DNA of 64,000 bases from Mucilaginibacter_A sp965201005 (GTDB taxonomy: Bacteria > Bacteroidota > Bacteroidia > Sphingobacteriales > Sphingobacteriaceae), in NCBI RefSeq assembly GCF_965201005.1, contig NZ_OZ241747.1, positions 558,001 to 622,000 on the forward strand. The letters run 5' to 3'. Shown here one piece after another: positions 9,656 to 16,004 of the stretch. The stretch's first letter is position 1. Every line of letters begins with the position of its first letter. The notes under the pieces are model-generated. The model was given only the letters and a program-made list of their open reading frames with translations, had not been told where the DNA came from and ran no database searches. A program made the translations under genes and the position numbers.

Positions 9656-10039
9656 CTAAAAAGGGCTTAGCCGGAAAAGGAAATTGTAATAAGACGGCAG
9701 CAACGCTATACCGATCAGATAGGGGCTGATGCTTTTTTTAACTATCTTTTTTGAGTAATTATATGGCTGATAAAAAAAATGCCTGACAGCCAGATAGTTG
9801 TTTAGCCTGTGGGCATTGGCGTTTACATAACGGTGGTGGTATTTGGTATGGTTTTGTTTGTCCGGAGAAAGATCATCGTCGGCAATACTTTGCAGGAAAA
9901 AATCTGTCCAGCTGTCTGCTTCTAATTCAGTACTGTTTGTACATTGACGGCCGGTTTGCGGGATACTATTGATCTGCGGATAGGTGATCGAGTTGATCAA
10001 CAAAACCGACAAGAAAATATATAGCCACTGTTTAACCAT
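9656..10039 (-). CDS. Hypothetical secreted protein, about 127 aa
   Basis: I do not recognise a family. ATG at 10039 is chosen over the upstream TTG because a clear -7 box precedes it by about ten bases. The protein starts MVKQWLYIFLSVLLINS, an apparent signal peptide, then a polar segment with an Asp cluster (ADDDLSPDK), a His/Tyr/Asn-rich middle and a second hydrophobic stretch near the C-terminus (YLIGIALLPSYYNFLF). Monocistronic, divergent from nothing and transcribed toward the efflux operon. The strong promoter argues that it is real. Confidence 0.55.
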   Translation of the reverse strand: MVKQWLYIFLSVLLINSITYPQINSIPQTGRQCTNSTELEADSWTDFFLQSIADDDLSPDKQNHTKYHHRYVNANAHRLNNYLAVRHFFYQPYNYSKKIVKKSISPYLIGIALLPSYYNFLFRLSPF

Positions 10040-10048
10040 AACTTGTTG

Positions 10049-10056
10049 CAAAAGTA
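10049..10056 (-). promoter_or_regulatory. Bacteroidota -7 promoter box TACTTTTG
   Basis: On the minus strand the sequence reads TACTTTTGCAACAAG and then the ATG, matching the TAnnTTTG box of the Bacteroidota primary sigma factor. It implies a very short leader. Confidence 0.6.
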
Positions 10057-10087
10057 CAAAACCAGTTGGTTTAGAAAAACCGGGTTT

Positions 10088-10125
10088 TAAAAAAACTCCC
10101 GCAAATTAATTTACGGGAGTTTTTT
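10088..10125 (-). terminator. Intrinsic terminator after the thioredoxin-like gene
   Basis: Arms ACTCCCGCAAAT (10095-10106) and ATTTACGGGAGT (10109-10120) pair with one C-A mismatch. A-rich and T-rich flanks on both sides make it able to work in both directions; on the minus strand the T tract follows directly. Confidence 0.85.
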
Positions 10126-10139
10126 CAGAAGCTATTGTG

Positions 10140-10151
10140 ATGCTTCTTTTA
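10140..10151 (+). repeat. Solitary palindromic-repeat half-site
   Basis: ATGCTTCTTTTA between the terminator and the stop codon of the thioredoxin-like gene, followed by TCGTACTAAATTT. Confidence 0.75.
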
Positions 10152-10162
10152 TCGTACTAAAT

Positions 10163-10657
10163 TTACTCTTTAACGGCTTTAATCAACTCTTTTACATCAG
10201 GGATTTTGGCAAAAGTTTCTACCAGTTTATGGGTTTTATCGTAAATGGCTTCGTAAGGCGTGGTGCTTACCTGGTAAAAACGCTGCACTAAATACGTGTA
10301 ACCTTCTGTGCCTACTTTAATGTTCGGGTATTTTTTAAGCCCGTAATCCTGTACAAATTTGGTCATCGCTTTAAACTGACGGTTCGGATCAACAAACGTG
10401 ATCATCACAATTTGCGTGTTGCCAAACTCTTTTATGTGCTTGGTCAGTTCCATCGTTAAGTGCTGGCAGTGCGGGCAATCCGGTGCAAAATAAACAATCA
10501 TCACCGGCACGTTTTTTTTGAGGTTGGCCGGCGTTTCATACGCACTGTCTGAAGTTAAAATGCGGTACGGCGGAATATCTTTGTTCGGCGGTGCGTTTTG
10601 CGAACAGGCCGTTAACGTGGTCCCGAGAAAGAAAAGCAAAAAATACATTGATTTCAT
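10163..10657 (-). CDS. Thioredoxin-fold lipoprotein (TlpA/redoxin type)
   Basis: 164 residues. The signal ends LTAC (Cys 18, lipobox). A thioredoxin fold follows with the active site CPHC at residues 61-64 inside VYFAPDCPHCQHL. Proteins of this type act as membrane-anchored thiol-disulfide oxidoreductases in the periplasm. The partner is unknown; no cytochrome maturation gene is adjacent. A repeat half-site lies just after the stop and another (10676-10687) just upstream of the start. Confidence 0.85.
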   Translation of the reverse strand: MKSMYFLLFFLGTTLTACSQNAPPNKDIPPYRILTSDSAYETPANLKKNVPVMIVYFAPDCPHCQHLTMELTKHIKEFGNTQIVMITFVDPNRQFKAMTKFVQDYGLKKYPNIKVGTEGYTYLVQRFYQVSTTPYEAIYDKTHKLVETFAKIPDVKELIKAVKE

Positions 10658-10675
10658 TTGAAATAATTTAAGCTG

Positions 10676-10687
10676 ATGCTGTTTTTA
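10676..10687 (+). repeat. Solitary palindromic-repeat half-site (GTT arm)
   Basis: ATGCTGTTTTTA followed by GCACCTATTTTT, filling most of the 34-base spacer before the oxidoreductase stop at 10692. Confidence 0.75.
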
Positions 10688-10691
10688 GCAC

Positions 10692-11711
10692 CTATTTTTC
10701 TTCAATAATTGATAACTGCAGCAACACGTCCTCTTCCAAAACCGGGAAAGGTTTGCGCTCGCGGATGCTATGGTAAACGGCATCAAAAATATCCATAAAA
10801 TCCCCTTTTAACGAAGGCACAAATGTGGTTTCCATTTTTTCGGTTTCCGGGTTGATGCAAGTCAATTCGCCCTGCATCCCGTCTTCCTCCACCCCAAAAC
10901 CAACGGCTAAAGGAGACATGCCCTGATCCAGTTGCGCTTCCTGCGTATCAGATCGTTTTTTAATAAACGTGCCGCGCGAACCATTTACCACAAAACCCGG
11001 CAGCGGATTGGCCACCAACATGCTGGCATATAAAAACACGTTCAAATCTTCGGGATATTTTAAGTGGATGAAAAAATAATCAGGCACTTCGGTTTTATGC
11101 CGAAATCTGCCCAGCGTTTTGGTGTACGAAAGCGGTTTCCCAAATAAAACAATTGCCTGGTCCAGCAAATGCGGGCCTAAATCATACAGTAACCCGCTGG
11201 CCGGCATCGGCGTTTCTTTAAAAATCTTCGGCCCGATTTCCGGCCGCCATCGGTCATACCGAAAATGCGCTTCTACTATTTTGCCCAGTTCGCCGGTATC
11301 CAAAACCTGTTTTACGGCTTTCACATCACTGTCCCAGCGGCGGTTCTGGTAAATTAAAACTTCGCGGTTTACCTGTCTGCCCAAATCAAATAATTCTTTG
11401 GCTTCTGCGGAAGTTGCGGCAATCGGCTTTTCGATCAGCACGTGTTTGCCGGCCAGCAATGCTGCTTTTGCCAGGTCAAAATGGGTGAAATTTGGCGTGT
11501 TCACCACAATCAGTTCCAAATCCGGGTGGTTGATCACTTCCTCCAAAGTATCATAACTTTTTAGGTTTGGGTAGATTTTTGCCGCTTTTTTGGTATTGCG
11601 CTCGGCTATGGCATCTAGACTAAAACCTGGGTTTGCATTTAAAAACGGGGCGTGAAATATGCGGCCAGACATGCCGAAAGCCAGTAAACCGGTTTTGATA
11701 GGTTGGTTCAT
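10692..11711 (-). CDS. Gfo/Idh/MocA family oxidoreductase
   Basis: 339 residues. The N-terminal Rossmann fold has the glycine-rich loop LAFGMSGRIFHAP, and the family motif EKPIAATSAEA (catalytic Lys of EKP) is at about residues 94-104. The C-terminal domain carries DLGPHLLDQA. It most resembles the YdgJ/YvaA subgroup that acts on inositol or sugar substrates with NAD(P). It is 16 bases from the SDR gene upstream, so the two are probably cotranscribed. The real substrate cannot be told. Confidence 0.9.
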   Translation of the reverse strand: MNQPIKTGLLAFGMSGRIFHAPFLNANPGFSLDAIAERNTKKAAKIYPNLKSYDTLEEVINHPDLELIVVNTPNFTHFDLAKAALLAGKHVLIEKPIAATSAEAKELFDLGRQVNREVLIYQNRRWDSDVKAVKQVLDTGELGKIVEAHFRYDRWRPEIGPKIFKETPMPASGLLYDLGPHLLDQAIVLFGKPLSYTKTLGRFRHKTEVPDYFFIHLKYPEDLNVFLYASMLVANPLPGFVVNGSRGTFIKKRSDTQEAQLDQGMSPLAVGFGVEEDGMQGELTCINPETEKMETTFVPSLKGDFMDIFDAVYHSIRERKPFPVLEEDVLLQLSIIEEK

Positions 11712-11727
11712 GTTGATAAAATTATTG

Positions 11728-12519
11728 CTAAAAAATGCTCCTCGTTACGCCGCCATCAACCTGGATGGTGGTGCCGGTAATGTACGAAGCTTTTTCGGAA
11801 GCTAAAAAAGTGATCATTGCGGCCAGTTCTTCCGGCTGGCCAATACGGCGCATCGGGATGTTTTTGGCTTTTTCTGCCTCAGCTTGTTCCTCCGTCATTC
11901 CGGCAGCAAGTTCTTTTTTGATGGCCGAACCGCGGACACGATCGGTTAAAAACAAACCCGGACACACATTATTGACCGTAATTTGATCCGGGCCAACTTC
12001 ATCTGCCAGCAGTTTAGAAAAACCGATAACGCCCATGCGGATGCTGGTAGAAAGCACCGAACCTTCAAGCACCGACTTAACCGAGGTTCCTACAATATTA
12101 ATGATTCGGCCGCTGCCGTTTTTTTTAAGATGCGGCAAAACCAACCTCGTTAGCCGCACGGTGCTCAGCAAATTCAGTTCAAAAGCGGCTTGCCAGTCGG
12201 TTTCGGTAAAACTTTCTACTGCGCCAAAAGGTGGCCCGCCGGCATTGTTCACCAAAATATCAATCCGCCCGAAAGCAGATGCTGTTTTTAGCACAAAATT
12301 TTCCACCTGCGCGGCATCGGTCACATCAACCGGAATGGCAATTACCTGATTGCCGGTTTTCAGGCTGATTTCCTGCGCGGTTTTTTCCAGTTCCTGCAGG
12401 TTTCTGGAGCCGATAATCACCCGGGCACCTTCCGCAGAAAGTGCTTCTGCCGTGGCCCGGCCCAAGCCTTTACTTGCGGCCAAAACAACGGCTACTTTAT
12501 TTTCAATCCTCAGGTCCAT
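11728..12519 (-). CDS. SDR family oxidoreductase with atypical active site
   Basis: 263 residues with the SDR nucleotide loop ASKGLGRATA at about residues 15-24 and NNAGG at ~90-94. Where classical SDRs have YxxxK, aligning on the following VIG motif gives STSIR: Tyr becomes Ser and Lys becomes Arg. The substitution recurs in a subgroup of FabG-like SDRs as I recall, so it is not random decay. An in-frame repeat half-site (12279-12290) encodes VLKTASAF. Function therefore uncertain: the fold is clear, but classical reductase chemistry is doubtful. Confidence 0.88.
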   Translation of the reverse strand: MDLRIENKVAVVLAASKGLGRATAEALSAEGARVIIGSRNLQELEKTAQEISLKTGNQVIAIPVDVTDAAQVENFVLKTASAFGRIDILVNNAGGPPFGAVESFTETDWQAAFELNLLSTVRLTRLVLPHLKKNGSGRIINIVGTSVKSVLEGSVLSTSIRMGVIGFSKLLADEVGPDQITVNNVCPGLFLTDRVRGSAIKKELAAGMTEEQAEAEKAKNIPMRRIGQPEELAAMITFLASEKASYITGTTIQVDGGVTRSIF

Positions 12520-12520
12520 G

Positions 12521-12545
12521 AAATTTATATCGATAAAAGAAGCAT
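12521..12545 (-). repeat. Solitary palindromic-repeat copy at the SDR start
   Basis: AAATTTATATCGA followed by TAAAAGAAGCAT (12534-12545), ending within two bases of the SDR start codon. Confidence 0.75.
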
Positions 12546-12568
12546 AACCAATGGTAACAAGGCTTGTT

Positions 12569-13255
12569 TTAGTTTGAGAAAAGTCCCGAAATGATATTGA
12601 TGCTCAGTGCCACGATCACGGTGTTAAAAACGAAAGATAAAATGCTGTGGACCCAGGCCAGTCTGCGGATTTTGCGCGAACTGATCTCTACATCGGAAAC
12701 CTGGAAAGTCATCCCGATCACGAAAGAAAAATACACAAAATCCAAATAATCAGGTTCCGGTTCACTCGGGAAATCCAAACCTGCGCCGTATTTTTCTTTT
12801 CCGTTTTTGGTTGAGTAAAAAAGATGCGCATACCTCAGCGTAAAAACCGTATGTGTAAGCCACCAGGAAACGCCCACCGAACCGATGGAAAGCAAAACGT
12901 GTTTGGTGGTTTCTGCAGGAGGCAGGTTTTTGATGGAGTGCAGTAAAACAAACACGGCAAACAGGCTGGCAAACGCAGAAGCCACGATGAAAAGAAAGAT
13001 AAACGTAACGCTCGAATCTTCCAGTTTGGCCAGTTTGGCCACATCTTTTGGGTGAAGGGAAAGAATGGAAATCCAGCTGATGGTTAAAATACTGAACGCG
13101 TAGCCCAGCCAGGTAAGCATAATGTTTACCGGCAGCGAGAACCTGCGGGTAAAAAAATAGGTAATTAGCGCAACACCGAGCGCAATAAACTGGCGGTGAT
13201 GGGCATCTAAATAAGTGGAAGTTTTTTCGGACAGGGAATTATTTTTTTCTGACAT
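12569..13255 (-). CDS. DUF1345 family membrane protein
   Basis: 228 residues, about six membrane segments. The DUF1345 hallmark YLDFVYFSFVIGMTFQVSD lies at about residues 168-186, with the pore-like TFQVSDVEIS. Function of the family is unknown; the segment resembles the pore region of two-pore potassium channels, but that is inference. Alone between two repeat-bearing spacers. Confidence 0.85.
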   Translation of the reverse strand: MSEKNNSLSEKTSTYLDAHHRQFIALGVALITYFFTRRFSLPVNIMLTWLGYAFSILTISWISILSLHPKDVAKLAKLEDSSVTFIFLFIVASAFASLFAVFVLLHSIKNLPPAETTKHVLLSIGSVGVSWWLTHTVFTLRYAHLFYSTKNGKEKYGAGLDFPSEPEPDYLDFVYFSFVIGMTFQVSDVEISSRKIRRLAWVHSILSFVFNTVIVALSINIISGLFSN

Positions 13256-13259
13256 GACA

Positions 13260-13303
13260 ATGCTGTTTTTAGCAGGTAAATTTTAGGCAGGTAAAAGAAG
13301 CAT
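13260..13303. repeat. Short two-armed palindromic element (44 bp)
   Basis: ATGCTGTTTTTA on the left and TAAAAGAAGCAT on the right around a 20-base centre containing two related GCAGGTAA and GGCAGG blocks. The right end runs into the AI-2E transporter gene: that gene's stop TGA is formed by the last repeat base and the next two (minus strand). It may act as a weak terminator. Confidence 0.8.
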
Positions 13304-14400
13304 CAGGACGTTAAAGTTTTTTTTCTGCGGCGGCGCAGCCAAATTTGCGGCATCATTTGGGTTGGGATCTCATCGCCCAAAAGTTTGCCCCAGGGTTTTA
13401 AATCATCAATCCGATCAAAAATAATTTTTAAAACCGCTACCATCGGGATGGAAAGGAACATGCCCGAAACGCCCCACAAAGCCGCGCCCAGCAATACAAT
13501 CACGATAGAAACCAGCGCATTAATCTGTACTTTGGAGGATACGATCCTGGGCACCAAAATATTATTGTCAATAAACTGGATGACGGCATAAGCCACTATA
13601 ATCCCCAATTGCGTGCTGTAACCGTCTTTGGTAACGGTGGCCATCAAAACCGGCAGCGCAATGGCGATAATGCCGCCGATGTAAGGCAGCATGTTCAGCA
13701 GCGCACCAATCACGCCGATCAGCAGCGCATACTTCAGCCCTAAAATAAACAAAGCGGTAGAATTTAAAATGGCCACAATCAGGGCTTCAATCAGCAAACC
13801 AACAATATAACTTTGAATGGCGGCTTTGGTCTGCGTTAAAATTTCGGCAACGTTTTGAGTGTTTTCTTCGGAGAAAATTTCATACAAAAAATTGAGGATC
13901 AGTTCTTTATAAAACAAAAGCAAAAAAATATAAACCGGCAGCAAAAACAGCACACTGAACAGGCCAAACAAACTGCCGATGGTTTGGCCCACTAAAGCTT
14001 TATTATTGTTGGCGGCATCGTTCAGCAGTTCCATTTGTTTTTCAACGGTCAGGCCAAAGGTTTTATCTACCCATAGTTCGGCCTCGGTCAAAATCTGTCC
14101 GCCTTTGGCTTTAAGGGCCGGCAAAGTATCACCAAACTGGATAATCTGGGAAGATAAAAAATACAAAACCGCCGCTACAAAAACGATGAGGGTAAGCAAC
14201 GTGAGCACAATGGCCAGCACTTTTGGGATTTTAAAAGTTTTGAGTTTGCTGTAAAACGGATTGAGCAAAATGGCCAGCAAAATGGCAAACGCCAGCGGCA
14301 CCAATAAATCCGCGAGCAGATAAAGCATCATCACCAGCAGCGAAATGCCAAAAAGGATAGTGGTGGCTTTAAGGTAAAACGGATATTGTTTGATGAGCAT
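13303..14400 (-). CDS. AI-2E family transporter (PerM-like membrane protein)
   Basis: 365 residues from ATG 14400 (MLIKQYPFYLKATTILFG). An upstream start at 14490 is possible, but its extra 30 residues are mostly repeat-derived (FYTVKEAFLY comes from the half-site at 14424-14435), so I prefer 14400, which also fits the usual length. Eight hydrophobic segments; the conserved central region holds LLNMLPYIGGIIA. The family covers autoinducer-2 exporters, PerM permeases and Na+/H+ antiporters; the substrate here is unknown. Confidence 0.88.
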   Translation of the reverse strand: MLIKQYPFYLKATTILFGISLLVMMLYLLADLLVPLAFAILLAILLNPFYSKLKTFKIPKVLAIVLTLLTLIVFVAAVLYFLSSQIIQFGDTLPALKAKGGQILTEAELWVDKTFGLTVEKQMELLNDAANNNKALVGQTIGSLFGLFSVLFLLPVYIFLLLFYKELILNFLYEIFSEENTQNVAEILTQTKAAIQSYIVGLLIEALIVAILNSTALFILGLKYALLIGVIGALLNMLPYIGGIIAIALPVLMATVTKDGYSTQLGIIVAYAVIQFIDNNILVPRIVSSKVQINALVSIVIVLLGAALWGVSGMFLSIPMVAVLKIIFDRIDDLKPWGKLLGDEIPTQMMPQIWLRRRRKKTLTS

Positions 14401-14423
14401 CCAGGCAGGTTTTTTGTATAAAA

Positions 14424-14449
14424 ATGCTTCTTTTACGGTATAAAATCGG
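14424..14449 (+). repeat. Solitary palindromic-repeat copy upstream of the AI-2E gene
   Basis: ATGCTTCTTTTA at 14424-14435, then CGGTATAAAATC, just upstream of the preferred start. Confidence 0.75.
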
Positions 14450-14526
14450 GCAGGTTCAAGCAGGGGCAGGTTCAAGCAGTCGGAAAGCATAACCGTTTAT
14501 CCGGCACAAGGTTTATTTTATGCCGA

Positions 14527-14538
14527 TAAAAGAAGCAC
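14527..14538 (-). repeat. Solitary palindromic-repeat half-site
   Basis: TAAAAGAAGCAC four bases from the clpS stop codon. Confidence 0.7.
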
Positions 14539-14542
14539 CACT

Positions 14543-14824
14543 TTAATCCACAGAAACGGTCAGTCCTTCCTGCTGCAAAATTTTGCGGTAAACTTCCACC
14601 TCGGTAAAAGAACCTTCCAAAATGGCGCATTTGCCTTTGGTGTGCACTTCCCAGGCAATTTTTTCGGCCTGGGCATCGTTGTAGTCCAAATATTTAACCA
14701 GGCAATAAATCACATGCTCAAAAGAGTTGACCTCGTCGTTCCACAAAATCAGGCGGTGGCTTTCTTTCAAACCGGCCAGCAACTCCTCCAGCGTGAAGCT
14801 TTCCTCTTTAACCTCTGTTGACAT
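14543..14824 (-). CDS. clpS: ATP-dependent Clp protease adaptor ClpS
   Basis: 93 residues. The substrate-pocket segment LILWNDEVNSFEHVIYCL (NDxxxxxxxV) and the later AEKIAWEVHTKGKCAI match the ClpS core. ClpS binds N-degron substrates and delivers them to ClpAP/ClpCP. No clp protease gene is adjacent. Start ATG 14824 follows an AT-rich leader. Confidence 0.93.
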   Translation of the reverse strand: MSTEVKEESFTLEELLAGLKESHRLILWNDEVNSFEHVIYCLVKYLDYNDAQAEKIAWEVHTKGKCAILEGSFTEVEVYRKILQQEGLTVSVD

Positions 14825-14927
14825 AGCGCAAATTTAATAAAAATTAAAACCTGATATTTAGCAAAAATCAGATAAACCCCGGTTGTTTAAAATTGTCTCT
14901 AAACTGAAAAATTATATTTAACAAAAA

Positions 14928-15752
14928 ATGAAAACTGCTTCTGTTTTATGGTTGATGGCCGGCTGTTTCGGCAGTGTTTTTACGGCCGGTGCACAATCAA
15001 AATCCATTAAAAACCTCAAAAAGTCAAACCAAAATATTGTGGTTGACGGCCAGTTGAAAGATTGGGGCGATAGTCTGGATTATTATAACCCGGGAAAAAA
15101 GCTGCATTACGGGCTGGCCGAAAACCAGGAGAACCTGTATTTTGCGATCCGGATAGAAGACCGCGGGCAGCAGGAGCAGGCCATGCGCAACGGCATTACG
15201 CTGGCTTTTAACCCCGAAGGAAAAAAGAAGGAAACGTACAGTTTAACTTTTCCTTCGCCCGATCAGGACGAGAACAGCCTGTTTATCATGCCAAAAGCCG
15301 ATCATGCCATTACCGAACAGCAATTAAAGCAGGAAGACCTGGAAGAGCACCGCAAAGCCGATTTGCTGAAACTGCGCGATATCCGGGTTAAAGGTTTCCC
15401 CGATGTGGAAACAGACCACATCACCACCGCCAATACTTATGGCATAAAAACAGTATTGCAGTTTGATGATGGCGGCGCACTGGTGTATGAAGCGGCGATT
15501 CCGGTAAAAATGCTGCACTCGGATCTTACCAGCAAACCCTGGGTTTTTGATATCAGGATCAACAGTTTTAATCCCAATAGTAACAAAGACGGCTTAAAAC
15601 CACCCGGTGAAAATGGCGGCATGAACGGCGGCGGAATGCGTGGCGGCGGTATGCGCGGCGGCCGGGGCGGGATAGGCAATATCGGAAACCCTTCCGATGG
15701 GCAGGGCAATGCCGGTAAAGCAGTGGAGATCAGGGATAAATTTGTGTGGTAA
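14928..15752 (+). CDS. Secreted protein with DOMON/CBM9-like beta-sandwich and Gly/Met-rich tail
   Basis: 274 residues with a signal peptide (MKTASVLWLMAGCFGSVFTAGAQ in outline). VVDGQLKDWGDS at about residues 36-47 followed by LYFAIRIEDRG resembles the start of a CBM9/DOMON-like domain that binds sugars or haem. The C-terminal 55 residues are Gly-rich (GGGMRGGGMRGGRGG). An in-frame repeat half-site (15445-15456) encodes YGIKTVLQF. The stop TAA at 15750 is itself the first part of a repeat half-site. The domain name is a tentative match. Confidence 0.7.
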   Translation: MKTASVLWLMAGCFGSVFTAGAQSKSIKNLKKSNQNIVVDGQLKDWGDSLDYYNPGKKLHYGLAENQENLYFAIRIEDRGQQEQAMRNGITLAFNPEGKKKETYSLTFPSPDQDENSLFIMPKADHAITEQQLKQEDLEEHRKADLLKLRDIRVKGFPDVETDHITTANTYGIKTVLQFDDGGALVYEAAIPVKMLHSDLTSKPWVFDIRINSFNPNSNKDGLKPPGENGGMNGGGMRGGGMRGGRGGIGNIGNPSDGQGNAGKAVEIRDKFVW

Positions 15753-15761
15753 AAGAAGCAT
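15750..15761 (-). repeat. Palindromic-repeat half-site forming a stop codon and junction
   Basis: TAAAAGAAGCAT. Its first three bases are the stop codon of the upstream gene, and the iron-permease-like coding remnant is continuous with its right end. Confidence 0.75.
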
Positions 15762-15917
15762 CAGCTTAAACTTGACGAAATTATTTTTGCGCTCGAAAAA
15801 GGCAATAATAAAAGGCTTGGAATAGAAAAATTAACTGAAGAAGAGCTTGATGTGCTAAAAGAAGAATATAATCTGGAGGAAGAATTTGAAAATACTTGTA
15901 GTAAGCAAGTTACATGA
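15753..15917 (+). pseudogene. Stranded C-terminal fragment of a low-affinity iron permease-like gene
   Basis: Reading in the same frame as the upstream gene but after its stop, 54 codons give HQLKLDEIIFALE, then GIEKLTEEELDVLKEEYN and a stop TGA at 15915. This matches the cytosolic tail that follows the last membrane segment in bacterial low-affinity iron (Fet4-like) permeases, as I recall the family. No start codon and none of the membrane segments are present. The homology begins right at the repeat half-site 15750-15761, which suggests a deletion joining two genes at a repeat. Confidence 0.6.
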
Positions 15918-15938
15918 ACTGATCGTATTGAACCAAGC

Positions 15939-15980
15939 AGCAAAAAGCCGTTTCATCATCACTTGAAACGGCTTTTTGCT
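15939..15980. terminator. Bidirectional intrinsic terminator
   Basis: A perfect 17-bp stem, AGCAAAAAGCCGTTTCA (15939-15955) with its complement at 15964-15980, around an 8-base loop. It separates the two convergent transcription units. The T-rich part is inside the stem, as is common in Bacteroidota. Confidence 0.85.
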
Positions 15981-15981
15981 G

Positions 15982-16003
15982 ATGCTTCTTTTACCACCTA
16001 AAA
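15982..16003 (+). repeat. Solitary palindromic-repeat copy
   Basis: ATGCTTCTTTTA at 15982-15993, then CCACC and TAAAAA, next to the terminator and the stop of the following gene. Confidence 0.8.
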
Positions 16004-16004
16004 A

